A DNA stretch of 64,000 nt from Saltatorellus ferox (lineage in GTDB: Bacteria; Planctomycetota; UBA1135; GCA-002686595): positions 7,135,524-7,199,523 of the forward strand of contig CP036434.1 in NCBI GenBank assembly GCA_007751475.1, written 5' to 3'. Shown piece by piece: positions 18,586 to 26,569 of the stretch (position 1 is its first letter; each line of letters starts with the position of its first letter). A model generated the notes under the pieces. That model was not told where the DNA came from, did no database searches, and worked only from the letters and a program-made list of their open reading frames with translations. Made by a program: the position numbers and the translations under genes.

Positions 18586-19854
18586 TCAGCGGAGGGTCAT
18601 CCGAATCGCGTCCGTCAAGTTCGACGTGACCTGGGGATTCGCGTCCCGGAACCACGCCTGGAACTTCCACACCTCCCCGACCAGCGCCGACGCGGGCGGG
18701 TTGTTCGGGATCGCCGTCAGGTCGACTTCGAGGGAGAACTCGCCCGCTGCGCCCGAGTTCAGGACGCTCGCGCTGAAGCGGCCGATCGAGCCGCCGAGGC
18801 ACAGCGTGCCCTGGCTACCCGGCGGCGTCGCGGAGCCTTCGGTCAGACTGTTCAGGAAGAAGCCGAAGGTCTGCGGCGGAAGACCCGCGGCGCGAAGCGT
18901 CAGCGCGTTGTCCGCCAGCACGTCGCTGCCGACGGCGGCGATGGACGCGGAAGAACCGCTGGAGTTCACGGTCGCCGGCGAGCAATAGACCTCTCCCGTG
19001 GGGTCCGCCTTGGGACGCGCGAGCAGATGCTCGACCACGCGCCTGGCGAAGAAGGGACTCAGGTTCGGCGTGTGAGATCCACCGTTGATCGTCCAGAGCT
19101 CGACCGTCCCTCCGATCGCGCAGTCGCCGCTGAAGCGGGTGCGCGTGGTCTCCTTACCGGCGAGACTGGAGTCGAGGTTCAGCGCCTGGGTCTCGGTCTC
19201 GACGGTCAGACCGCAGCCGTTGCGCGTGGCCCACAGCTGCGCCGTCTCCAGCGCGCCGGGGTAGCTGTTGCCGCCGATCGAGCCGCCGCCGTAGCCGATC
19301 GTTCCGTCGGACGTGCCGTGGATCTGGAGCACGTGCACGGGCCCCATGCCGGTGCAGTCCGCGGGATCCTGGAACGTCGCGCCCGCCAGGCTCGCGATCG
19401 ACGCAATCTTGTCCGCGTGCTCGCAGGCCATGCGATAGCTCATGAATCCGCCGTTGGAGTGCCCGACGAGATGGATGCTGCGCGGATCGATCTCGACCGC
19501 GGCCTCGATGGCTTCGATCAGCGAGCGCAGGTAGGCCGAGTCGTCGACGTTGCTGCCCTGGAAGTTGCAGCACGCGTCGGTCGCGTTCCAGAAGCGCTGG
19601 CCGAGGCCATTCTGCGTTCCGTCGGGAGCGCAGAAGGCGAAGCCGTACTGGTCCTGGATCGGCGTGAAGCGCATGTAGCTCTCCTGGACGGCACCGGACG
19701 CGCCGTAGCCGTGGAGCAGCACGATCAGCGGGATCGGCTGCGCCGGGTCGTAGCCGGCGGGGAGAGAGACAGTGAGGGGACCGCGACCGGCGTCGACGGT
19801 GACGCTGCCCTGGGGGCAGAGCATCGAGAGAGCGACAAGGAGAGGGAATACCAT
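18586..19854 (-). CDS. Secreted PHB-depolymerase/feruloyl-esterase-family hydrolase with C-terminal beta domain
   Basis: A 422-aa exported alpha/beta hydrolase (esterase PHB/LpqC family). Signal peptide MVFPLLVALSMLCPQGS. The oxyanion region is LIVLLHGYGASG, the nucleophile elbow is GHSNGG, and GGSHTPN likely holds the catalytic His. The conserved Cys pair of the family appears in TDACCNF. After residue 290 a separate beta domain follows (YCSPATVNSSGSSASIAAVGS ... LCLGGSIGRFSASV ... GEVWKFQAWFRD), an extension seen on many exoproteins of related Planctomycetota. The substrate (plant ester or polyester) cannot be told from sequence. Confidence 0.85.
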   Translation of the reverse strand: MVFPLLVALSMLCPQGSVTVDAGRGPLTVSLPAGYDPAQPIPLIVLLHGYGASGAVQESYMRFTPIQDQYGFAFCAPDGTQNGLGQRFWNATDACCNFQGSNVDDSAYLRSLIEAIEAAVEIDPRSIHLVGHSNGGFMSYRMACEHADKIASIASLAGATFQDPADCTGMGPVHVLQIHGTSDGTIGYGGGSIGGNSYPGALETAQLWATRNGCGLTVETETQALNLDSSLAGKETTRTRFSGDCAIGGTVELWTINGGSHTPNLSPFFARRVVEHLLARPKADPTGEVYCSPATVNSSGSSASIAAVGSDVLADNALTLRAAGLPPQTFGFFLNSLTEGSATPPGSQGTLCLGGSIGRFSASVLNSGAAGEFSLEVDLTAIPNNPPASALVGEVWKFQAWFRDANPQVTSNLTDAIRMTLR

Positions 19855-19939
19855 GGCCAGACTCTACGCGACCTGCTCCTGGCTTGCTTCACGCCCTCGC
19901 GCGCGAGCATGATAGGGTGGCTCTCGCCTTTCCCTCTGT

Positions 19940-20569
19940 ATGGCCATCGAACGCTCAGTCCATCTCACCGCAGGCCAACGCCCCGCTTCGTTGCCGAACT
20001 CCGGATCCGACCCCTGGGACGCCGATGTCGCACTGGAGGCGCTCATCGCGCTCGTGCCGCTCGATCACCTCCCGCGCACCGGCTGGGCCCTCCGCGGCAT
20101 CGAGTCGCCGGAGTCCATTGCGGGACACATCCTCGGCGTCGCCCACGTGGCGCTTGCGCTCGCTCCCCAGGTGCGGCCCGCGCTCGATCTTGGCCGCGTC
20201 CTGGCGATGGCGCTCGTCCACGACGCGCCCGAGGCACTCTCTGGCGATCTCCCGCGACCGGCCGCTCGGCACCTCCCCGCCGGCGCGAAGAAGGCCATGG
20301 AGGCCAGCCTCGCGCGCGAGATCCTCTGGCCCCTCTCCGCCGCGGCCGCGGACGCCTACTCCGAGTTCAGCGACCAGGGCACCCGCGAGGCCCGCTTCGT
20401 GAAGAAGTGCGACCAGCTCCAGCTCGGCGTGAGGCTCCTCGCCTACGAGCTGGGCGGCCGGCGTGGGCTCGAGGAGTTCTGGGACGGCCTCGTTCTCGAG
20501 GACACCCAGGAGTTCCCGGCCGCCGAGGGGCTTCTCCAGGCGCTGCACTCCGCGCGCCCAACGGGATGA
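19940..20569 (+). CDS. HD-domain hydrolase (YfbR/HDDC2-like nucleotidase)
   Basis: A 209-aa HD protein. The metal-binding pattern is visible as SIAGHILGVAHVALAL, then MALVHDAPEALSGDLPRP (His-Asp pair with the downstream E...GD), and KKCDQLQLGVRLLAYE. That order matches the YfbR/HDDC2 branch, whose characterised members are 5'-deoxynucleotidases. The substrate here is not determined. Its TGA overlaps the ATG of the next gene (ATGA at 20566-20569), so the two are translationally coupled although their roles look unrelated. Confidence 0.82.
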   Translation: MAIERSVHLTAGQRPASLPNSGSDPWDADVALEALIALVPLDHLPRTGWALRGIESPESIAGHILGVAHVALALAPQVRPALDLGRVLAMALVHDAPEALSGDLPRPAARHLPAGAKKAMEASLAREILWPLSAAAADAYSEFSDQGTREARFVKKCDQLQLGVRLLAYELGGRRGLEEFWDGLVLEDTQEFPAAEGLLQALHSARPTG

Positions 20570-21651
20570 AGCTCTCCACGATCATCCCCCTGGCTTCCCT
20601 CGCCATCGTCGGCACGGTGCTGGCGATCGGGGCCCTCCATGACACCCCGCTGGGCATGGAGTTCACGGTCCCGCCCCGAAACGCGGAGATCGAAGTCGTC
20701 GACCTTGGGCTCGGCGACCTGACGCTTCGCGGCATCCTGGTGGATGGCGAAGGGCAACCCGTGCCCGAAGCCGGCGTCACGACCGAGCAGGCGGGCCGGC
20801 CAGTCTGGGCCTGGTCCCGCCGCGACGGGACCTTCGAGCTCGGCGATCTGCGTCCGGGCCCGCTGCTTCTGCGCGTCGTCGCGCTCGGCTTCGAGGCCAG
20901 CCAGTTCGAGGTCGCGCTCACCGAGTCGACGCCGGCAGGTGAGACCCGCACGTTCCAGCTCGACCGCCCCATCGGTGCCCCACCCGAGCCACCCGTGCTC
21001 TCCCTGGCCGACCTGGATGGGACCGTTCGATTCGGTCCGCTGGCGACGCCTGAACTCGGCTACGAGCTCCTCTTTCAGCCCGTCACGGCGCCGACGGATC
21101 CGGCGGGCGGTTTCCCCCGCCGGGCACCGGTCGCGCCGGACGGCTCGTTCCACGTCGACCTGCTGCATGCGGGTCGCTATCGCGCGATCCTTCTCTCCCC
21201 GGACGACCGCGGAGCCACCGAGCCCGACCTGCTGCAGACCCGGCACGGCGAGCCGCGGACCTTCACCCACGAGGCGGGCGGCGACACTCCGCGGCTCGAC
21301 CTGGTCGCCACGATGGGCGCCGTCACCGGACGCGTCTACGCCTCCAGCCGCGACGAGGGCCTCGCTGTCGATCTCGCCGCCGAGTCGGCATCGGAACCGG
21401 ATCCGGTCCGCGGTGCCCTGGTGAAGATCGAGCGCGTCTCGGCCGACGAGGACGCCTCGGAGGGCGAGACGGTCCTCGACCGCGTGACGTTCCGCGCGAC
21501 CCGCAGCGCCCAGGACGGTCGCTTCGAACTGCACGACCTCTTGCCTGGAAGCTACCGGCTCACCCTGGTCGCGGGACGTGAACGGCGCACGGTGGATATG
21601 ACCGTTCCCGCCGGCGAAGTCGCTACGATCGACATCGACCTGTCGCGGTAA
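20566..21651 (+). CDS. Membrane-anchored carboxypeptidase-regulatory-like (beta-sandwich) protein
   Basis: A 361-aa protein with an N-terminal anchor or signal (MKLSTIIPLASLAIVGTVLAIG). It carries at least two CarboxypepD_reg-like beta-sandwich units. The first is LTLRGILVDGEGQPVPEAGV followed by GTFELGDLRPGPLLLRVVALGF. The last is GAVTGRVYASSRDEG, then GRFELHDLLPGSYRLTLVAG. Such domains usually present ligand-binding surfaces outside the cell. The start overlaps the stop of the HD gene. A 1044-codon open frame reaching back to 18517 shares this frame, but only the part from 20566 looks like protein. Confidence 0.78.
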   Translation: MKLSTIIPLASLAIVGTVLAIGALHDTPLGMEFTVPPRNAEIEVVDLGLGDLTLRGILVDGEGQPVPEAGVTTEQAGRPVWAWSRRDGTFELGDLRPGPLLLRVVALGFEASQFEVALTESTPAGETRTFQLDRPIGAPPEPPVLSLADLDGTVRFGPLATPELGYELLFQPVTAPTDPAGGFPRRAPVAPDGSFHVDLLHAGRYRAILLSPDDRGATEPDLLQTRHGEPRTFTHEAGGDTPRLDLVATMGAVTGRVYASSRDEGLAVDLAAESASEPDPVRGALVKIERVSADEDASEGETVLDRVTFRATRSAQDGRFELHDLLPGSYRLTLVAGRERRTVDMTVPAGEVATIDIDLSR

Positions 21652-21669
21652 TCACCCGCCGTCACCCCC

Positions 21670-23841
21670 ATGAATCGGATCACCGCCATTCTGCTAGCGA
21701 TGGCTGCACTGCTCGTGCACATCTTGGCCGTCCATCGCAACGGGCTCGGCGCGTTCGGTCTGCCGTACGACTCCGCGCACGTGGCGTTCCACCTCGGCAG
21801 GAATCTGGTGCACCAGGGCGGTATCTGGTGGTCGATCGATCCAGCGACGGGCGCGACCACGGGCGACCTGGGTTCGTACCCCTCGCCGCTGCTCATCTGG
21901 CTCTCCGCTCTGGTCGAATGGCTCGCTGCGCTCTCCGAGAGAGGGCTGTTCTTCTCGGTGACTCGGATCATCCAGATGATCGGGATCGCATGCGCCATGG
22001 GCACGGTCTTCCTGTCCACGCGCTTCGACACCGATCGCAACGCGGGCGTCATTCCGGCTCTCCTGCTGGTCTTCAGCGGCGCGGTGGCGGCCGCTGGTGC
22101 GAGCGGAACCGAGTGGCCCCTCGTGATGTTCCTCACCGCGATGGCCTTCGTGACGCTAGAGCACGGCCGTCGCCGCTTCGCCAGCGCGAGCCTGATGGCA
22201 CTCATGATCGCCAGCCCGGTCGGAGTGGTCTGCGTCACGGTGCTGGCGCTCCAGACGCTGTTGCGCTGGTTGAAGGTCCGCCGACGCGCGAGCCGGGGCC
22301 ACGCCGCCCCGTCGCGACGACCGACCCTTTGGGTCTTCTTGCCCGCGCTGATCGCGCTTGGCCTGGTCCACCGAAGCGGCGCATCGCTCTTGCACGACCT
22401 GGCGGACGCGCTGCAGTTCGATTCCGCCACCCTGCATCAGGGTTTGGCGCGACTCCGCGACTTCGTCGTGGTCACGGCGTCGCCGATCCTGCTCGCGTTT
22501 CCGCTCGTGGCGCTCGTCATGGGCGAGCTCTCCGGCGTGGGCCGCCGCGCCCTCGGCCTCGGGCTGGCCGCGGCGGCGACGACCGTTCTCCTGGGCGGAG
22601 GCGCGCCGGAGAGCTTCGATATCGCCTTCACCCCCGCGCTCGCCATGCTGTTCATCGCGATCCAGCAGGGAATGGCGAGAGCGCTCGACACCTACAGGCG
22701 CAGCATGGAGCGGCTTGTCTGGGTCTCGATCTCGTTCATGATCTTCGTCGCGCTCTTCGCCAGCCGATTCCCAGGTGACCTGGGGCAAATCCAGGTTCAG
22801 CGAGTGCAGGAGAAGTTGTACCGCGCGCAGGCGACTCCGGCCCCGGGCGGGAGCAAGCTCCTGGGCCGCTCCGCGCTCTTCAACGAGATCCGGCTCACGG
22901 AGCAGCTGCGCGAGGTGGGCTCGTTCATGCGCGAGCGCCTCCCGGAGGGATCCACGGTCATGTCGCCGTGGCCCGGCGCGATCGCCTACCTTTCGAGGCA
23001 CCGCGTGCTCGACGTCTTCGGCCGAACGACCGCGCTTCCCGGGCACCGACGGGCGACCTGGTCGCTCAATCCTCCCGAGGTCGATATCGAGGCCGCGCTT
23101 TCCCAGGAGCCTGACTACATCCTCCCCTCCTCCAGATCCATCGAGGAGATCCCCAAGGGCGAGCTCGTCGACATGCTGGCGGGGGAACTCCTCGCCGAGG
23201 CAGGCCGTCCGCTCGAGGAGGTGAGGAACTCCGTACGCGCTTCGCTGGCGCGCTACGAGATCGTGGTCACGCCCGGCCTGGTGAAAGGCGTGGAGAACAG
23301 ACCCGATCCGACGGGCAAGGTTGCCGTCGTCAAACCGTTCGTGCTCTTCCGAAAACGAGGCATCCAGGAGGCGCCGCACCTCTTCGTTCGCGATGCTGGG
23401 AGCTTTCTGGAGGTCCAGCTCGGCTTCGACGTCCCGCAGGCAGCCAGCGGTGTTTCCGGCCGCGATTCCATTCGGGGGAGGGACGCGGTGAAGTCGCTGA
23501 CTCAGGTGTTCGACGCGGACATCGCGCTTCGACTCAACGACGGAAGCACCGTGCTCCTGGACCCGTCCGGCAGCCGACTCGAAGGACGACCCGGTACGAT
23601 TCGCTCCATCACGGGCATGCTGGTCGATCCCATGTGGGTGACCCCGGTCACGGTCGCCAGGATCCGGAAGGATCAGATCGCGGCCTCTTCGATCCGCGCG
23701 GGCGCTCGCTCCCTCGAAGCCCGTCTTTATCACCACCGAATGGGTCTCGACGACTCGGTCGTCGGCACGGTGGCCGATCCCGTGGGCGCTCCGTCGGCCA
23801 GCTCCGCGGCCGCGGCCCCGCTCAGCTTCCTACTCCGCTGA
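21670..23841 (+). CDS. Polytopic membrane protein with large C-terminal soluble region (GT-C-like)
   Basis: A 723-aa protein. The first ~360 residues contain about eight hydrophobic helices (for example MNRITAILLAMAALLVHIL, AGVIPALLLVFSGAVAAAG, VVCVTVLALQTLL, PTLWVFLPALIALGL, SFMIFVALFA). A loop after the first helix, GAFGLPYDSAHVAFHLGRNL, resembles the first periplasmic loop of GT-C glycosyltransferases and related membrane enzymes; family membership is not established. The remaining half is soluble with STVMSPWPGAIAYLSRHRVLDVFGRT, a stretch reminiscent of the soluble domains that follow such membrane cores. It starts 18 bases after the upstream gene on the same strand. Confidence 0.65.
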   Translation: MNRITAILLAMAALLVHILAVHRNGLGAFGLPYDSAHVAFHLGRNLVHQGGIWWSIDPATGATTGDLGSYPSPLLIWLSALVEWLAALSERGLFFSVTRIIQMIGIACAMGTVFLSTRFDTDRNAGVIPALLLVFSGAVAAAGASGTEWPLVMFLTAMAFVTLEHGRRRFASASLMALMIASPVGVVCVTVLALQTLLRWLKVRRRASRGHAAPSRRPTLWVFLPALIALGLVHRSGASLLHDLADALQFDSATLHQGLARLRDFVVVTASPILLAFPLVALVMGELSGVGRRALGLGLAAAATTVLLGGGAPESFDIAFTPALAMLFIAIQQGMARALDTYRRSMERLVWVSISFMIFVALFASRFPGDLGQIQVQRVQEKLYRAQATPAPGGSKLLGRSALFNEIRLTEQLREVGSFMRERLPEGSTVMSPWPGAIAYLSRHRVLDVFGRTTALPGHRRATWSLNPPEVDIEAALSQEPDYILPSSRSIEEIPKGELVDMLAGELLAEAGRPLEEVRNSVRASLARYEIVVTPGLVKGVENRPDPTGKVAVVKPFVLFRKRGIQEAPHLFVRDAGSFLEVQLGFDVPQAASGVSGRDSIRGRDAVKSLTQVFDADIALRLNDGSTVLLDPSGSRLEGRPGTIRSITGMLVDPMWVTPVTVARIRKDQIAASSIRAGARSLEARLYHHRMGLDDSVVGTVADPVGAPSASSAAAAPLSFLLR

Positions 23842-23865
23842 TCGATCGCGTGCAGGCGGGGCGCT

Positions 23866-24687
23866 TCAGCCCAGGGTCGCCCGCCACTCGGACAGGCGCC
23901 TGTAGAGAGTGCTCTTTCCGATGCCTAGCAGCTGCGCGGCCAGCGTCCGGTTGCCATCGGCGGCGGCGATCGCCCGCAGAACGGCCTTGCTCTCGTAGAG
24001 CTTGAGGTCGATGGGGTCGTCGTCGGTGATCTGAAAGTCGACGGGTCGTGGAATCCACCCCGGCTCGTTCACCGGCAGATCCTTCAGCAGTATTCGCGGA
24101 GTCAACGTCACCTCCCGGAGCGAGTTCGCCCCGTTCGACGGACGGATCCTTGGCTCCATCCCCGGCGCCTCGCCCCGTAAACTCGAGTGCGGGTAGGCCA
24201 CCTGGTCCGGGGGTTCGATCTGCTCTTCCCAGGACTGCCTGGCCCGGAGCTGCGCCTCGACGAGTTCGCGAAGAATGACGATCTGGTCGACCGTGATCAC
24301 GCTGGTCGCGCCGCGATGCAGCGCCGCCACGAGGGAGTTGGGCGCCAGGGCTCGACGGGCCAGCGCCAGGAGCGCGGGGCGGGCGTGCGAAGCTCGAATC
24401 CAGCACGCGGCTTCCCGAACCGCCTGGGCCGAGCTCTCCTCCGCGTGATCCAGGTTCGCTGTCCCATGGCCGATCGCCACCACGACCACCGCCGCATCTC
24501 CCACCTGGAAGTTCGCCTTGGCGTGCTCGGCGTCGGAGAATCCACGAATGGGCCGGCCCGTGGCGATCAGCTGGGAGGTCAACCATTCCAGGCCGTCAGG
24601 GTCCGGGTCGATAAGAACGATGGGTCGCAAGCGATTCAGGGGATCGGAGTCCAGCACGGAAGCGGGCAGGCGGACGCCGTTCTTCAT
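23866..24687 (-). CDS. Fis-type transcriptional regulator with degenerate receiver domain
   Basis: A 273-aa regulator. The N-terminal ~130 residues have receiver-like layout (PIVLIDPDPDGLEWLTSQL, GRPIRGFSDAEHAKANF), but the strand that should end in the phospho-accepting Asp reads AAVVVVAIGHG, with no Asp. It is therefore probably a pseudo-receiver that does not take phosphate. No AAA+ sigma-54 domain is present. The C-terminus is a Fis/NtrC helix-turn-helix (YESKAVLRAIAAADGNRTLAAQLLGIGKSTLYRRL). It is divergent from the methyltransferase gene with 72 bases between the starts, which could be a shared regulatory region. Confidence 0.8.
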   Translation of the reverse strand: MKNGVRLPASVLDSDPLNRLRPIVLIDPDPDGLEWLTSQLIATGRPIRGFSDAEHAKANFQVGDAAVVVVAIGHGTANLDHAEESSAQAVREAACWIRASHARPALLALARRALAPNSLVAALHRGATSVITVDQIVILRELVEAQLRARQSWEEQIEPPDQVAYPHSSLRGEAPGMEPRIRPSNGANSLREVTLTPRILLKDLPVNEPGWIPRPVDFQITDDDPIDLKLYESKAVLRAIAAADGNRTLAAQLLGIGKSTLYRRLSEWRATLG

Positions 24688-24759
24688 GAACGCTCCCTGA
24701 GAACGGTTGCAGGAAATTCCTTTCCGCGCCCATGTTTCGCGCTGGGCTCCGAGTCGCAG

Positions 24760-26235
24760 ATGGATTCAGATGGCGGGATGGAGGCGGAGGTCTGGAAGCA
24801 GCTGCGAGCCGGCGAGGGCGATCTCGCAGCTCTCTGGCGTTCGATCAGGATGAGTGCGCGGGCCGGTGGAGCCGCTGGAGGGGACCCTGATGCTCCGCTG
24901 ACGCTCGGGCAGATCGAGAAGCTGCGCGCCGCCCATGGACCCGAGATGGCGCGATTTGCGTCCCTTCAGGATGAATTGACGCGGCGAGCGCGGAAGCGGT
25001 TCCCGGAGGGCCGGCCGCTGTTCTGGACCTCGAAAGGAATCGAACAGGCCACGCCAGCGGCGGTCTCCGAATACCGGGCGAGCCGATTCGCCGCTGACGC
25101 GACGGGCGACTCGGTGGTCTGGGATGCTTGCTGCGGCGTCGGATCGGACGCCGTGGCCATTCTTCGGGCCCTGGAACTTCGGGCCCCGGAACTTCAGGCC
25201 CCGGAAGCAGGGGATCACGGGAGCCTGGTCATCGCGACCGACTGGGATGCAGAATCCGCGCGCTGTGCGGCGGCCAACCTGCGCGCGGCGTTCGATGAGG
25301 GCTCGATCCCTACCGGGGCGGCAGCCCGCACCCGCCACGTGATCCTCCGCGGCGATCTCCGGAAGCCGCCACTTGCGCGCGCGGCGGTGGCCGATGCGCT
25401 GGTGCTGCTCGATCCGGATCGGAGACCGGACGGCGAGCATCGCGAGCCGCGCCCCGAAAGGTGGGCGCCGCCGCTCTCCCAGACGCTTCAGCTGGCCAGG
25501 AGCGCCCGCGGCGCCTGCATCAAGCTACCGCCCAGCCTGGATGCCACGGCGGAAGGGCTGGACTGCGAGAGCGAGACGCCCTTGCGGCTGGAGTGGATCA
25601 GCCTGGATGGCGAGATGAAGGAGCTGGCTCTGTGGACCGGTTCGCTGGGTACCTCGCCGGGCATGAGGCTCGCGACGGCCCTCCGCACCTCGCAAGCGGG
25701 GAAAGGGACGGCGGCGGCGCACTACAGCTCCCACGCGGCCCCCGTGGCGCTGCCGGCTCCCTTCCCCGTCGACCGACTGGGCCCCGGGATGTGGCTCGTG
25801 GAGCTCGATCCGACGCTCTGGCAGTCAGAGCTGGCGGGCCACTTCTGTGCGGAACATGACCTCGCCCCGATCGAGGCGGAAGTCCGCGGGATGTTCATGG
25901 TATCGGATCGCCCACCCACGTCGCCCTTCACGCGGGCCTGGCCCATCCTCGAGAGCCTGAATGCGGACCGCAAGCGCGTCCGCAAGGCCCTGCGGGCACG
26001 CCAGATCGGCCCCGTGACGGTCAAGAAGCGAAACCACCCCCGGACCTCCCTGGAACTCGAAGCGATGTTCCGGGGCAGCGGCCCGCGCGAGGGGCTGCTG
26101 GCAGTCTTCCGCGTACCGGGCCGAAGAGGTTCTCTCGGCTCCGTCGCCGTCATCCTCGGAGCAGGCGCCCCGGAAACCGGTGCCCCGGAACCCGGTACCA
26201 CTGCGCCCGGTACCACTGAACCCTGGCGCGAATAG
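24760..26235 (+). CDS. Class I SAM-dependent methyltransferase with THUMP-like C-terminus
   Basis: A 491-aa protein. The SAM-binding motif I is VVWDACCGVGSDAVA; VIATDWDAESARCAAAN is motif II, and ADALVLLDPDRRP is the catalytic-side motif. The C-terminal KKRNHPRTSLELEAMFRGSG matches the THUMP-like domain often found behind this methyltransferase type, suggesting an RNA substrate. The specific target is unknown. Two sets of 15-base tandem repeats are built into the gene (25168-25209 and 26164-26223). The ATG at 24760 was chosen; a second ATG lies at 24778, and the open frame to 24187 is antisense to the regulator gene. Confidence 0.75.
   Translation: MDSDGGMEAEVWKQLRAGEGDLAALWRSIRMSARAGGAAGGDPDAPLTLGQIEKLRAAHGPEMARFASLQDELTRRARKRFPEGRPLFWTSKGIEQATPAAVSEYRASRFAADATGDSVVWDACCGVGSDAVAILRALELRAPELQAPEAGDHGSLVIATDWDAESARCAAANLRAAFDEGSIPTGAAARTRHVILRGDLRKPPLARAAVADALVLLDPDRRPDGEHREPRPERWAPPLSQTLQLARSARGACIKLPPSLDATAEGLDCESETPLRLEWISLDGEMKELALWTGSLGTSPGMRLATALRTSQAGKGTAAAHYSSHAAPVALPAPFPVDRLGPGMWLVELDPTLWQSELAGHFCAEHDLAPIEAEVRGMFMVSDRPPTSPFTRAWPILESLNADRKRVRKALRARQIGPVTVKKRNHPRTSLELEAMFRGSGPREGLLAVFRVPGRRGSLGSVAVILGAGAPETGAPEPGTTAPGTTEPWRE
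25168..25209 (+). repeat. 15-base tandem repeat inside methyltransferase gene
   Basis: About 2.8 copies of a 15-base unit of the form GCCCyGGAACTTCrG, encoding A-(L/P)-E-L-(R/Q). They lie between SAM motifs I and II, where a short loop is expected, so they look like an in-frame expansion. Confidence 0.8.
26164..26223 (+). repeat. Four 15-base tandem repeats at the 3' end of the methyltransferase gene
   Basis: Four adjacent 15-base units, the first two GGyGCCCCGGAAmCC and the last two GGTACCACTGmrCCC, encode GAPET, GAPEP, GTTAP and GTTEP. They form a Gly/Pro/Thr tail just before the stop and probably arose by slippage. Confidence 0.85.
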
Positions 26236-26292
26236 CGGCTTCCGCTCTCCAATTTGAGCCAGACCGATACCGATCTGAGCCAAAAAGGCAAA

Positions 26293-26367
26293 TGGTGGGC
26301 GATGAGGGATTCGAACCCCCGACCCCCTCGGTGTAAACGAGGCACTCTACCGCTGAGTTAATCGCCC
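26293..26367 (-). tRNA. tRNA-Val (anticodon TAC)
   Basis: The minus strand folds as a full cloverleaf. The acceptor is GGGCGAT/ATCGCCC with an A discriminator. The D-arm has AGCGGTA, the anticodon stem is CCTCG/CGAGG around TTTACAC, and the T-arm is GGGGG-TTCGAAT-CCCTC (slightly imperfect in the last pairs). The anticodon TAC reads GUA/GUG valine codons. The CCA end is encoded at 26293-26295. It lies alone between the methyltransferase and ugd genes, on the opposite strand to both. Confidence 0.96.
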
Positions 26368-26569
26368 TTGCCCGTCAGCCAGCCGCTTCTACGCGGCCAT
26401 CGACGCGCAAGACGGTATCCTCCCCGGCTCATCAGCGTCCAGGGTCCATCCGCCGACAATTCGGCGCAGGGCCCCTGGATGGCAGCCAGTGGCTTTCCTA
26501 TCTCCACCAGGCCGACCTCCCCCTAGTCCTTCGGGCGGGCAAGCCGCCCCCCTTTCCCCCTTCATCAAC

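Noticed and set aside
18517..20565. 5' two-thirds of a 1044-codon plus-strand frame
   Set aside because: It is antisense to the esterase or overlaps the HD gene in another frame. Only the part from 20566 onward has a proper start and beta-sandwich sequence.
24187..24759. 5' extension of the methyltransferase frame
   Set aside because: It runs antisense through the Fis regulator gene, whose product has recognisable domains.
26533..26549. GGGCGG/CCGCCC hairpin before ugd
   Set aside because: Short, GC-rich and without T tract or known leader features; likely chance pairing in a GC-rich region.
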